Positions 42,376-58,692 of a stretch of DNA of 64,000 nucleotides are shown in pieces. The stretch comes from SHZI01 sp964371995. Lineage in GTDB: Bacteria > Pseudomonadota > Gammaproteobacteria > Steroidobacterales > GCA-2729495. The stretch spans positions 1-64,000 of the forward strand of contig CAYJPG010000005.1 of NCBI GenBank assembly GCA_964371995.1. The letters are read 5' to 3'. The notes under the pieces are model-generated. The model ran no database searches. It saw nothing but the letters and a program-made list of their open reading frames with translations, and was not told where the DNA came from. Each line of letters starts with the position of its first letter. Position 1 is the first letter of the stretch. The position numbers were made by a program, and so were the translations under genes.

Positions 42376-44433
42376 ATGACAGAACAAACTGATGGAATGC
42401 GGCTGTTTCCCGCCCTGGGTGCCGCACTGATCGTGGTGCTCGTTGGCTGCCTCGCGCTGCTCCTGCTCCGGCCAGCTGCGCTGACTGCCTCGGGCAGTGC
42501 GGGCGGGTCGCCGCTGGCTGAGGCTCACACGGCTTACAGCCTGGCTGCCGGTGCGATGCGCGGTGAGGCTAAAGCATTCGCCGGGTTGGCGACGGTCAGC
42601 AAGCAGCTCAAGGCAGCTGACACCAGCGGTCTCGACAGCGACACGCGGCGCAACCTGGCCCGCATCAGCGCCAGCCTCGGTACGATCGAAGCCGGCCGCA
42701 GCGAATTGCTGGCCCTGCGCGCTGCCGCCGACCGCCTCGATCGCACGGTGCCGCGACTCACTGCCCACATCGACGCCCTGCAGGCCAACCCGGCATTGCG
42801 TAACCAGCCGGCCACCATCGCCCAGCTCGAACGCGTTCGTGTGCTGGCCGATAGCCTCCGGCGCGACCTGCGTGGCCTGTCCCAGGGCTCGGTAAAAGCA
42901 GCGGCCCAGAGTTCCACCATGCTCGATTCCGACATGGCGATCACCCAGGTGCTTGAGGGTCTGGCAGAAGGCAATGCAGAACTCGGCCTGCGTGCGCTGA
43001 CCGGTACCGAAGCGATCCGTGCTCTGGACGGCTTGCGCAAGGAGAGCGCTGAACTCAGCAAGACGCTGCGCGATGTGCTGGCCTCTGGCGACCGGCTTGG
43101 CGCGCTGCGTCAGTCGATGGAGCAGCTCGATACGCTGGTGGGGGCCTTGCCGGTCGGTGCGGGCAGCCCGGCAAAGGGCTCGACGCTGGGTCTGGCGGCA
43201 ACCATCACTGCGGCATTGCTTGCGCTTGGCATCGCCCTGGCACTTGCCATGATCTGGATTTACCGTCGCGTTGCCGATACGGGCCGGGCAGCTGCACGCC
43301 AGACTGCCCAGAATGAACGCAACCAGCAGGCCATCCTGACCCTGCTGGACGAGATGAGCAGCCTGGCGGACGGCAACCTCACCGTGCATGCCACGGTGAC
43401 CGAGGACATCACGGGTGCGATCGCGGACTCGGTGAACTACGCAATTGAGGCGCTGCGTGAGCTGGTTACGACCATCAACGAAAGCGCGATCCTTGTCGAC
43501 GGCGCAGCCCGGCAGACCGAGGGCTCGGCCCGGCAGCTCGCTGCGGCCAGCGAAGCGCAGTCCAAGCAACTCGAGTCGGCCTCACGGGCAATCAACCGCA
43601 TGGCCTCATCCATTGAAGAAGTCTCGGGCAATGCCGAACGCTCATCCGATGTGGCCCGCCATTCAGTAGATGTGGCGCACAAGGGCGGCGACGCCGTACG
43701 GCGCACCATCGAGGGCATGAACGCGATTCGCGAGACGATCCAGGAGACATCCAAGCGTATCAAACGGCTCGGCGAGAGTTCCCAGGAGATCGGCAACATC
43801 GTCGAGCTCATCAATGATATCGCCGACCAGACCAACATCCTCGCGCTGAACGCCGCGATACAGGCTTCGATGGCCGGTGAAGCCGGTCGTGGATTTGCGG
43901 TGGTGGCGGACGAAGTGCAGCGGCTGGCAGAACGCTCGGCCAATGCGACCCGCCAGATCGAATTTCTGGTGCGGACAATTCAGGCTGATACCAACGAAGC
44001 GATCGTCTCGATGGAACGCAGTACGACCGACGTGGTCGGCGGCGCACTGCTGGCTGAAAACGCCGGTGCAGCGCTTGAGGAAATCGAACAGGTGTCCAAC
44101 CAGATCGCGGCCCTGGTGCAGAACATATCGAGTTCGGCGCGCGAACAGGGCAAGGCGGCTTCAGCCGTGACCCGCAGCATGGATGTGCTGGAGGAGATCA
44201 ACGCCGAGACTGCAGCGAACACCAGTGCCACCACCAGCGCCATCAGCAAGCTTGCAGAACTGGCCACCCAGCTGCGCCGTTCGGTAGCCGGCTTCCGCCT
44301 GCCGCCCGTTGCGGCGCTGGCCCAGCAGGGTACATCGGCAGCGCCAGCGGAGGTATCGACTGCAGATGCCGCGCGTGGCGGAGCGCCACACTTTGCCGAG
44401 CCGGTGTCCTTCGCGAGCAAACGTACGGCCTGA
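42376..44433 (+). CDS. pilJ: Methyl-accepting chemotaxis protein PilJ
   Basis: A 685-residue receptor of the Pil-Chp system. Membrane helices at about residues 14-34 and 270-292 enclose a periplasmic helical sensor domain of about 235 residues; a HAMP and a cytoplasmic signalling domain follow. The hairpin tip reads DIADQTNILALNAAIQASMAGEAGRGFAVVADEV in the sequence at about residues 475-510 and is nearly canonical. PilJ senses surface contact, possibly through pilin. The usual neighbouring methyltransferase gene pilK is missing; chpA starts three bases after this stop. Confidence 0.94.
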   Translation: MTEQTDGMRLFPALGAALIVVLVGCLALLLLRPAALTASGSAGGSPLAEAHTAYSLAAGAMRGEAKAFAGLATVSKQLKAADTSGLDSDTRRNLARISASLGTIEAGRSELLALRAAADRLDRTVPRLTAHIDALQANPALRNQPATIAQLERVRVLADSLRRDLRGLSQGSVKAAAQSSTMLDSDMAITQVLEGLAEGNAELGLRALTGTEAIRALDGLRKESAELSKTLRDVLASGDRLGALRQSMEQLDTLVGALPVGAGSPAKGSTLGLAATITAALLALGIALALAMIWIYRRVADTGRAAARQTAQNERNQQAILTLLDEMSSLADGNLTVHATVTEDITGAIADSVNYAIEALRELVTTINESAILVDGAARQTEGSARQLAAASEAQSKQLESASRAINRMASSIEEVSGNAERSSDVARHSVDVAHKGGDAVRRTIEGMNAIRETIQETSKRIKRLGESSQEIGNIVELINDIADQTNILALNAAIQASMAGEAGRGFAVVADEVQRLAERSANATRQIEFLVRTIQADTNEAIVSMERSTTDVVGGALLAENAGAALEEIEQVSNQIAALVQNISSSAREQGKAASAVTRSMDVLEEINAETAANTSATTSAISKLAELATQLRRSVAGFRLPPVAALAQQGTSAAPAEVSTADAARGGAPHFAEPVSFASKRTA

Positions 44434-44436
44434 CCG

Positions 44437-50151
<5,715 letters not shown>

Positions 50152-50162
50152 GCGCACAGACG

Positions 50163-50651
50163 ATGAGCAGCGCGAACGATGAGATCTACAGTCTGCTGGT
50201 GCCGCTGAACCAGAAGCGGCTGATCCTGCCGAGAGCCTGCGTTTCTGAAGTGATCCGCTATGCACCGCTGCAGGCCGGCGATGCCGCGCACCCGGACTGG
50301 CTGCGCGGCATGATCAGCTGGAACGGCAAGCACATACCGGTGATCTCCTTCGAAGAGCTAGCCGGCCTCACGCCGGGCGCAATCGGCGGCCGCACGCGCG
50401 TGGCGATCATCGCCTCGATCACCGGACGTCTTTCAGCCGGCCACTTCGGTGTGCTGACCGAGGGCTTCCCGCAGCTGGTGCGGGTGAATCGCGAAGTGAT
50501 CCAGCCGGCAGTCAGTTATCCGTGGCCAGACTACGGGCCGGTGATCTGCCAGATCCGCATGATCAACGAGTACCCGCTGATCCCCGATATCGAAGTGATC
50601 GAGGACATGCTGGAGGAAGCTGCGAAGCCGGGGCCGGTCCCGTTGTCCTGA
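50163..50651 (+). CDS. chpC: CheW-like protein ChpC
   Basis: A 162-residue CheW-domain protein ending the Pil-Chp operon. It contains LLVPLNQKRLILPRACVSEVI at the start (residues 10-30) and WLRGMISWNGKHIPVISFEEL near 44-64, matching ChpC. ChpC is a second adaptor linking extra receptors to ChpA. The chpB methylesterase that lies between chpA and chpC in P. aeruginosa is absent; this gene begins 11 bases after chpA. The stop is three bases from the convergent rsmE stop. Confidence 0.88.
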   Translation: MSSANDEIYSLLVPLNQKRLILPRACVSEVIRYAPLQAGDAAHPDWLRGMISWNGKHIPVISFEELAGLTPGAIGGRTRVAIIASITGRLSAGHFGVLTEGFPQLVRVNREVIQPAVSYPWPDYGPVICQIRMINEYPLIPDIEVIEDMLEEAAKPGPVPLS

Positions 50652-50653
50652 AC

Positions 50654-51400
50654 TCAGCTGTTCCGCTCACCCAGGTCACCACGCGCATACTGCAGGATGC
50701 TGAGCGCCGCCAGCGGTGCGGTTTCGGTGCGCAGGATGCGTGGCCCGAGCCGCAGCCGGCCGAAACCTGCCTGTGTCAGCGCCATGCGCTCGTTTTCAGT
50801 GAAGCCGCCCTCGGGTCCGATGGCCAATGCGATGTGTCGGCAATCTGTCGGCAGCGCTGTGAGGGTGCTATCCCCGTCCGGGTCCAGCATCAGCCCGGTG
50901 GTTCCGCTCTCCAGGCTGGCGAGCGCGGCGGCGAGTTCCATCGGCTCGCGCACTTCCGGAACGATCGACCGCCCGCACTGTTCACAGGCGCTGATCACGA
51001 TACCTTGCCAGTGGCGCTGCCGGGCCGCACTGCGTTCCTTGTCCAGCTTTACGACGCTGCGCCCGGTGAGGACCGGCTGGATCAGGCTGACGCCGAGTTC
51101 GGTGGCTTTTTGTACCACCATGTCCATGCGGGGGCCGCGCGCGACGCCCTGGAGGAGGATCAGCTGCAGCGGCGATTCACGATCCACCGGTTGTCCCGCA
51201 CCGATCAGGACCGTCACGCCCTTGCGGGCCGGGGCCACGATCGTCGCCGCATAGTCCATGCCGGTGCCATCGAACAGGGTGATAGGATCGCCGGCAGTCA
51301 GCCGCAGCACGCGCGTAACGTGGGTGGTGGCGGGTTCCGAAAGCAGCTGCGTCGCACCTGTCTGCAGGGTTTCGGCTGAATAGATACGGGGACGTTGCAT
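50654..51400 (-). CDS. rsmE: 16S rRNA m3U1498 methyltransferase
   Basis: A 248-residue SPOUT methyltransferase starting at the ATG at 51400. Characteristic segments: RVLRLTAGDPITLFDGTG near residue 30, QKATELGVSLIQPVLTGRSV near 100, LAIGPEGGFTENE near 195 and LGPRILRTETAPLAAL near 220, forming the knotted SAM site. It methylates U1498 in the decoding region of 16S rRNA. Its start codon overlaps that of the divergent ampD by two bases, so promoters and leaders of each gene would lie inside the other. Confidence 0.95.
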   Translation of the reverse strand: MQRPRIYSAETLQTGATQLLSEPATTHVTRVLRLTAGDPITLFDGTGMDYAATIVAPARKGVTVLIGAGQPVDRESPLQLILLQGVARGPRMDMVVQKATELGVSLIQPVLTGRSVVKLDKERSAARQRHWQGIVISACEQCGRSIVPEVREPMELAAALASLESGTTGLMLDPDGDSTLTALPTDCRHIALAIGPEGGFTENERMALTQAGFGRLRLGPRILRTETAPLAALSILQYARGDLGERNS

Positions 51401-52013
51401 GGCGCGATTATCACCGATCAGCAAGGTAAAGCAGGCGCGCAAGCGCCGGCCGGCCCTGCGGGTCGATGCCGGTACCGGCCTGCTGCGCGGCGCGACGCAG
51501 CTGGCCTCGCCCAATTGCGATGCGCGCCCGCCTGGCATGGTGCCGGAACTCATCGTCGTCCATGGCATCTCCCTGCCGCCCGGTGAATTTGGCGGTCCGT
51601 GGATCGACCATCTGTTCTGCAATACGCTCGATCCGGCTGCGCATCCGGCTTTCGGCGAGCTGGAAGAGCTGCGTGTATCGAGTCACTTGCTGATCCGCCG
51701 CGATGGCGAAGTCATCCAGTACGTTCCGCTCGATTGCCGGGCCTGGCATGCCGGGCGGTCGCGCTTCGCTGGCCGCGACAACTGCAATGATTTTTCGGTC
51801 GGCATCGAGCTGGAAGGTACCGATGAGCAGCCCTATACGACTGCGCAGTACCAGCGCCTGTGTGCGACCATAAAGGCATTGCGTCGCGGGATTCCGGCGC
51901 TGGCCAAAGCGCCGGTCGTCGGCCACTGCGATATCGCGCCGGGACGCAAGACCGATCCCGGTCCCACCTTCGACTGGCTTCGTCTGGAACGATTACTTGC
52001 CCGCCGCCGGTAA
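51399..52013 (+). CDS. ampD: 1,6-anhydro-N-acetylmuramyl-L-alanine amidase AmpD
   Basis: A 204-residue cytosolic zinc amidase of peptidoglycan recycling. LIVVHGISLPPGEFGGPWID carries the first zinc His (near residue 55), and VGHCDIAPGRKTDPGP carries the second His and the Asp. The fold is the short AmpD type. The ATG at 51399 gives an N-terminus about 25 residues longer than E. coli AmpD and very basic (KVKQARKRR); since it overlaps the rsmE start, initiation may occur further inside at a non-ATG codon. ampE follows after nine bases. Confidence 0.94.
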   Translation: MARLSPISKVKQARKRRPALRVDAGTGLLRGATQLASPNCDARPPGMVPELIVVHGISLPPGEFGGPWIDHLFCNTLDPAAHPAFGELEELRVSSHLLIRRDGEVIQYVPLDCRAWHAGRSRFAGRDNCNDFSVGIELEGTDEQPYTTAQYQRLCATIKALRRGIPALAKAPVVGHCDIAPGRKTDPGPTFDWLRLERLLARRR

Positions 52014-52022
52014 ACTGATGTC

Positions 52023-52946
52023 ATGAACTTTCTAGCGCTGTTGCTGGGTCTCGCCACGGAGCGGATGCTCACGCACCTGTTTCACCTGCGCGAATTTCAC
52101 TGGCTCGATCCGCTGTTCGACCGGCATCTGCGCCGCTTGCGCAAGGCGCGCAGCTGGCTGGCTGTCAGCCTGACGCTGGTGCTGACGCTGCTGCTGGTAG
52201 CACCGGTCGCCGCCGCCTCGCTGCTGCTGTGGGATGAGCTGCTGCGGATTCCGTACTTCCTGTTTGCTGTCGTCGTGCTGCTGTTCTCGCTCGGTCCGCG
52301 CGATCTCGACGACGAAGTGGAGGACTATCTTGTTGCGCTGGAGGCCGGCGATGCAGATACACAGCGCCAGGTGGCTGAAGAATTGCTGGAGCGTTCGCCA
52401 CCGGAATCGCCGAATACATGTCACGAGGCGGTAGAGCGTGCGATCTACACGCAGGCCAACAACCGCATGTTTGGCGTCATTTTCTGGTTCCTGCTGCTGG
52501 GTCCGACCGGTGCATGGGCATTCCGCGTGGTCGACCTGATGAGGCATCGGGTCGAGGTGCGGGCGGCCGGCAAGGGCGCCGGCGACACCATGATGGGCGA
52601 GGCGCCGGCGGCGATGGGTGAAGCGGTGCGCACCCTGCACGGCGTGCTGGCCTGGGTTCCGTCGCGCCTGTTGACGCTCGGCTATGTGCTGGCCGGAAAT
52701 TTCGAGGAAGCCATGTCGGGCTGGCGCAACGGCGGGCGTGAGGTGACGCTGCCTTTTGCTGAAGGTACGAATGAGGTCGTCGCCCGGGTCGGCATCGCGG
52801 CATCCGGCCGCGTGACCCTGGATGTGGGCAACGCCGCAGAAGCACTGGACCGGATCAGGGCGGCGCGCAGCCTTGTGATGCGCACGCTGTGGATGATCTG
52901 GTGTCCGGTGATTGCCGTTCTGACGTTATATGACTGGCTTATCTAG
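52023..52946 (+). CDS. ampE: Inner-membrane protein AmpE
   Basis: A 307-residue integral membrane protein of the AmpE/CobD-like family. Hydrophobic helices lie at about residues 45-70, 72-90, 150-170 and at the C-terminus (288-305). The family N-terminus FLALLLGLATERMLTHLF and the conserved NRMFGVIFWFLLLGPTGAW motif are present. AmpE is encoded with AmpD in many gammaproteobacteria and is thought to affect beta-lactam signalling or murein precursor handling; its activity is not defined. The following gene begins inside its last codons. Confidence 0.9.
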   Translation: MNFLALLLGLATERMLTHLFHLREFHWLDPLFDRHLRRLRKARSWLAVSLTLVLTLLLVAPVAAASLLLWDELLRIPYFLFAVVVLLFSLGPRDLDDEVEDYLVALEAGDADTQRQVAEELLERSPPESPNTCHEAVERAIYTQANNRMFGVIFWFLLLGPTGAWAFRVVDLMRHRVEVRAAGKGAGDTMMGEAPAAMGEAVRTLHGVLAWVPSRLLTLGYVLAGNFEEAMSGWRNGGREVTLPFAEGTNEVVARVGIAASGRVTLDVGNAAEALDRIRAARSLVMRTLWMIWCPVIAVLTLYDWLI

Positions 52947-53871
52947 CGAGGCCCGTCGCCGGCTGATGTCGATCTTGCTGCTGGCCGGGGCTTGCGTAGT
53001 GGCCAGCTGCGACGGTGGCAGTGTGCGCGGTCCCACCGGATCGCCCGAGGGACCGACGGTGCGCATCGTGACGCTGTCGCCGCACCTGGCTGAACTCGTG
53101 TACGCGGCCGGGGCCGGTCGACAACTGGTCGGTGCCGTCGAATACAGCGATTATCCCCCAGCGGCCCGGCAGGTGCCGCGGGTCGGCGATGCCTTCCGGG
53201 TGGATCTCGAAGCCATCGCTGCCGTGCGACCAGACCTAATACTCGGCTGGCCCAGCGGCAATTCGCAGACCGTGCTCGACCGTCTGCGCCGGCTCGGTTA
53301 TCGCGTCGTGGATCTGGAACCGCACACGCTTGACGATATCGGGCGGCACATCCGCCTGATCGGCGCGGCGGCCGGTACGGAAGAGGTGGCCGATCGCGCT
53401 GCCGTTGACTGGGATAGCGGGCTGGCTGCGCTGCGCAGCCGGTACGGGAAGCTGGCGCCGGTCAGCGTGTTTTATCAGATCGCGCCGCAGCCGCTGGTCA
53501 CCGCCACTGGCAGCCACTTCATCGGTGAGGCAATCCGGCTCTGTGGCGGTATCAATGTCTTTGAGCACCTGGCGGCACTTACGCCAGTGATCAGTCAGGA
53601 GGCAGTGATCGCCGCTGCGCCGGAGGTGATCGTTGCGGCCGACTTTGAGCCGGGACCGGCCAGTGCGGCGGATGCTTCGCCGCTGCAGATGTGGCGATCC
53701 TGGCCGGGATTGCCCGCCAGCGCACTGGACGGGCTGTTTGTCATCGATCCGGGTCTGCTCAACGTGCCTGGCCCGCGCATGGTCCGCGGCATCGCCGAGC
53801 TCTGTGCGGATATCGATGCGGTTCGCCAGAAAATGGGAGCGCACACATCGCTGCTGCCGGCACAACGCTGA
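52930..53871 (+). CDS. Periplasmic binding lipoprotein, BtuF-like (vitamin B12 or iron-chelate)
   Basis: A 313-residue helical-backbone metal receptor. The ATG at 52930 gives a signal peptide with a basic n-region (RRR) and lipobox VVASC (Cys near residue 27); an ATG at 52966 lacks the basic part. RIVTLSPHLAELVYAAGAG and VEYSDYPPAARQVPRVGD match BtuF/FecB-type folds, with DLILGWPSGNSQTV next. The YSDYP segment resembles the corrinoid-binding BtuF group, so cobalamin is the likely ligand (moderate). No permease or ATPase is adjacent. It overlaps ampE by 17 bases. Confidence 0.82.
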   Translation: MTGLSSEARRRLMSILLLAGACVVASCDGGSVRGPTGSPEGPTVRIVTLSPHLAELVYAAGAGRQLVGAVEYSDYPPAARQVPRVGDAFRVDLEAIAAVRPDLILGWPSGNSQTVLDRLRRLGYRVVDLEPHTLDDIGRHIRLIGAAAGTEEVADRAAVDWDSGLAALRSRYGKLAPVSVFYQIAPQPLVTATGSHFIGEAIRLCGGINVFEHLAALTPVISQEAVIAAAPEVIVAADFEPGPASAADASPLQMWRSWPGLPASALDGLFVIDPGLLNVPGPRMVRGIAELCADIDAVRQKMGAHTSLLPAQR

Positions 53872-53900
53872 GTCTCTCGGCCTTCTCGTCGGCCGGCTGC

Positions 53901-54389
53901 GTGCGCGGGCTGAGTGTAAGCCTCGATCGCGGCGCGGACCGGAGTCTCTGCCTGCGCTACCGCCTGGATGCCGATCCGGACCGACTGCGCTTGCCGGCGC
54001 TGATCAGTGATCCGGGACGCGCTGATGAACTTTGGCGTCACACCTGCTTCGAGGTATTTGTTGCAGGACACCAGTCAACGGCCTATCGCGAGTTCAATTT
54101 TTCACCGTCAGGCGAGTGGGCAGCCTATGCGTTCACAGAGTACCGTGTCGGCATCACACCGCTGGAGCTGCGCCACGCACCGGCACTTCAATGGCAGCGC
54201 GAGGCCGCTCAGCTGGAACTCATCGCAACACTGCCTGCAGATGCGCTGATTAGCGATAAAAAGGGCATGCGGATCGCCCTGTCTGCCGTGATCGAGGAAC
54301 AATCCGGCACAATCACCTGGTGGGCGCTGAACCATCCGGTCGGGCAACCGGATTTTCATCATCCTGAATCCTTTGTCCTGGAACCCTGA
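53901..54389 (+). CDS. DOMON-like domain protein (start uncertain)
   Basis: A protein of at least 162 residues with a single DOMON-like beta domain: RADELWRHTCFEVFVAG and YREFNFSPSGEWAAYAF are strong signatures. DOMON folds bind heme or sugars; this bacterial subgroup has no known role. No ATG occurs near the expected start. GTG at 53901 is the first conventional codon, but family-like sequence (LSLSAFSSAGCVRG) begins 10-12 codons earlier, so initiation may use a rare codon such as CTG at 53868, next to the BtuF-like stop at 53871. No signal peptide is seen. Confidence 0.7.
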   Translation: MRGLSVSLDRGADRSLCLRYRLDADPDRLRLPALISDPGRADELWRHTCFEVFVAGHQSTAYREFNFSPSGEWAAYAFTEYRVGITPLELRHAPALQWQREAAQLELIATLPADALISDKKGMRIALSAVIEEQSGTITWWALNHPVGQPDFHHPESFVLEP

Positions 54390-54401
54390 AGCAGGCACAT
54401 C

Positions 54402-55604
54402 ATGAAACTTGGCATAGACCGCTTGCTGGGCGATGGCTCGCTGCAGAAAGAATTGCGCGGCCGTCGGCTTGCCCTGCTGGCACATCCGGCATCGGTGACG
54501 GACCGGCTGGTACACAGCCTGGATGCGCTGATGGGCATCGACGGTCTGCGGGTGACCAGCGCCTTCGGCCCCCAGCACGGGCTGCGCGGCGACAAGCAGG
54601 ACAACATGGTCGAGTCGCCGGACTTTGTCGATCCGGCCCACGGCATTCCCGTCTTCAGCCTGTATGGCGAGGTGCGCAGGCCAACAGCCGCGATGCTGGG
54701 GAGCTTCGATGTGCTGCTCGTCGATCTGCAGGACCTGGGTTGCCGTATCTATACCTTCCTGACCACGCTGCGCTATGTGCTCGAGGACTGCGCGCGTGCT
54801 GGCAAATCCGTGTGGTTGCTCGACCGGCCGAATCCCGCTGGACGCCCGGTCGAGGGGCTGACGCTACGCGAAGGCTGGGAGAGTTTCGTCGGTGCCGGCG
54901 CCCTGCCGATGCGTCATGGCATGACGCTCGGCGAGCTGGGTCAGTGGTTTGTGCGCACGCTGCGCCTCGACCTCGATTTCCGCGTGATTGCCATGCAGGG
55001 CTGGAATCCCGACGCGGCGCCTGGCTATGGCTGGCCGATTGGCGAGCGCAGCTGGATCAATCCCAGTCCCAATGCGCCGAACCTTTCGATGGCGCGCTGC
55101 TATGCCGGTACGGTCATGCTCGAAGGCACGACGCTTTCAGAGGGGCGCGGCACGACCCGGCCGCTGGAGCTGTTCGGTGCACCAGGTCTAGATGCAGATG
55201 AGCTGCTGAAAAAAATGCAGCAGCTCGCCCCGGACTGGTTGCGGGGCTGCAGGCTGCGCAGCTGCTGGTTCGAGCCCACCTTTCAGAAGCATGCCGGCCA
55301 GCTCTGCGGCGGTATCCAGATTCACGTCGACGATCCGGCCTATGAACATGCCAAGTTCCGGCCGTGGCGTCTGCAGGCGCTGGCTTTCAAGGCGCTGCGC
55401 AGTCTGCAGCCGGAGTACCCGCTGTGGCGCGAGTTTGCCTATGAATACGAAACCGACCGGCTGCCGATCGACTTGATCAACGGCAGCGAGTTGTTGCGCC
55501 AGTGGGTTGATGACCCGCAGGCAAGCGCTGGTGACCTCGATGCCCTGGCGGCGCGCGACGAAGCGGCGTGGCGCGAAGTGCGGCAGGACTTCCTGCTGTA
55601 CTGA
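54402..55604 (+). CDS. namZ: Exo-beta-N-acetylmuramidase NamZ (DUF1343)
   Basis: A 400-residue DUF1343 protein. Conserved parts are LAHPASVTDRLVHSL near residue 26, SAFGPQHGLRGDKQDNM near 52, VDLQDLGCRIYTF near 107, WLLDRPNPAG near 140 and GTTLSEGRGTTRPLELFGAP near 240. NamZ removes terminal MurNAc from glycans and feeds peptidoglycan recycling, which suits the nearby ampD and ampE. Bacteroides and Bacillus homologues are exported; here no signal peptide is evident, so a cytosolic form is likely. Its stop is adjacent to the convergent acs stop. Confidence 0.88.
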   Translation: MKLGIDRLLGDGSLQKELRGRRLALLAHPASVTDRLVHSLDALMGIDGLRVTSAFGPQHGLRGDKQDNMVESPDFVDPAHGIPVFSLYGEVRRPTAAMLGSFDVLLVDLQDLGCRIYTFLTTLRYVLEDCARAGKSVWLLDRPNPAGRPVEGLTLREGWESFVGAGALPMRHGMTLGELGQWFVRTLRLDLDFRVIAMQGWNPDAAPGYGWPIGERSWINPSPNAPNLSMARCYAGTVMLEGTTLSEGRGTTRPLELFGAPGLDADELLKKMQQLAPDWLRGCRLRSCWFEPTFQKHAGQLCGGIQIHVDDPAYEHAKFRPWRLQALAFKALRSLQPEYPLWREFAYEYETDRLPIDLINGSELLRQWVDDPQASAGDLDALAARDEAAWREVRQDFLLY

Positions 55605-57569
<1,965 letters not shown>

Positions 57570-57590
57570 GCCTGACTCCGAAGTCGAACT

Positions 57591-58229
57591 TCAGGCCAGT
57601 GTGCCAGCTTTCAGGCTCGATGCCAGCCGCTGATGCAAGGGACTCGTGCGCGGGATATGCGCGAGGAGGAACTCCATCTGGTCGGCGAGCACGCGACGGC
57701 CCTTCAGATAGATGTATTCGGCGTAGGTGGGCGTGAAGGGCACTGCGATGAGCTGCATGCCCGCCTGCTCAGGTGTCAGGCCGCCCTTGTGGTTGTTGCA
57801 GCGCCGACACGCGGTTACGACATTGGTCCAGGTATCGGTGCCCTTTTTTGACAGCGGCTGCACGTGGTCGCGCGTGAGATCGCGTGTCGGATGCAGCTGC
57901 CCGCAGTAGAGGCACAGATTGGAGTCACGTCTGAACAGCGTCTTGTTGTTGAGTGGCGGAATGTAGCAGTCCATCAGATCAGCCACAGCCGGAGAACGGC
58001 CTACTGTGGCAATGATGGAGCTCACCTCAATACAGCTCTGGCGGTGTGTCGCCGCATTGAAACCGCCGTGAATGCGAAACAGGGGCGAGCCGAAACTGTA
58101 AGCGACCTGTTCCAGGTAATAGAGGCGCACAGCATCGCGGTAGTCAATCCACTCGAGCGGCATGCCAGCCACGTCCGTGCGCAAGACCTGCTGCGAATAA
58201 TCACTGACTTCTTCGTGGAGGTACAACAT
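57591..58229 (-). CDS. HNH endonuclease family protein
   Basis: A 212-residue protein with an HNH nuclease core at about residues 105-155: CLYCGQ, then DHVQPLSKKGTDTWTN and ACRRCNNHKG, giving paired zinc cysteines and the His-Asn-His site. The N-terminal half (LEWIDYRDAVRLYYLEQVAY) matches the chromosomal, stand-alone HNH proteins common in Proteobacteria, whose role is unknown; no toxin, phage or restriction partner is adjacent. ATG at 58229 was preferred over a TTG nine codons upstream. It is divergent from priA across a gap with DnaA boxes. Confidence 0.85.
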   Translation of the reverse strand: MLYLHEEVSDYSQQVLRTDVAGMPLEWIDYRDAVRLYYLEQVAYSFGSPLFRIHGGFNAATHRQSCIEVSSIIATVGRSPAVADLMDCYIPPLNNKTLFRRDSNLCLYCGQLHPTRDLTRDHVQPLSKKGTDTWTNVVTACRRCNNHKGGLTPEQAGMQLIAVPFTPTYAEYIYLKGRRVLADQMEFLLAHIPRTSPLHQRLASSLKAGTLA

Positions 58230-58490
58230 AAAGAGCCGACCCTGCCTTTGAGTCAATCATGCGGGTTCTGCAGACAAAAAAACAATTCCCCGTTTGCAGA
58301 CATCAGCGTTCTGCGTGCGCACGAGCGGATTTTCGGCATGACCTTACGCGCAATGTGCAATGCTTTGTCGCGTTCGCCGACCAGTATCCGTGTACGTCCC
58401 TGAACCAGCCTCGGGAACGGGCAGAAAAGTGGCGCAATAGCCGGGAAGTTTTATTGTTTTCGCTGAAAAACCGCGTCGCGGCAGGAGCAG

Positions 58491-58499
58491 TTATGCACA
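58491..58499 (+). promoter_or_regulatory. DnaA box TTATGCACA
   Basis: Perfect match to the consensus TTATNCACA, located 171 bases before a pair of further boxes in the same gap. Confidence 0.6.
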
Positions 58500-58669
58500 A
58501 TTCCCACCGGGGCTGGCGGCTTAGGAACTCTTTACGCTGCGAATCTAACGATATACCTGCAAGATGTTGTTTTATAAAGACTATAGTAGAAGGGCAAAAT
58601 CTGCTCAGCTTGTCATAATTGCTGCAATGACGTGGTCAGCAGCCTTTTGGCCCCAAGAAATCAACAGAC

Positions 58670-58692
58670 TTATCCACAGGATCTGTGGATAA
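58670..58692. promoter_or_regulatory. Inverted pair of DnaA boxes
   Basis: TTATCCACA at 58670-58678 and TGTGGATAA at 58684-58692 are both perfect high-affinity boxes. Together with the flanking G/C they form a 10-bp inverted repeat with a three-base spacer. The second box ends 22 bases before the preferred priA start and covers an upstream GTG alternative. Confidence 0.7.
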
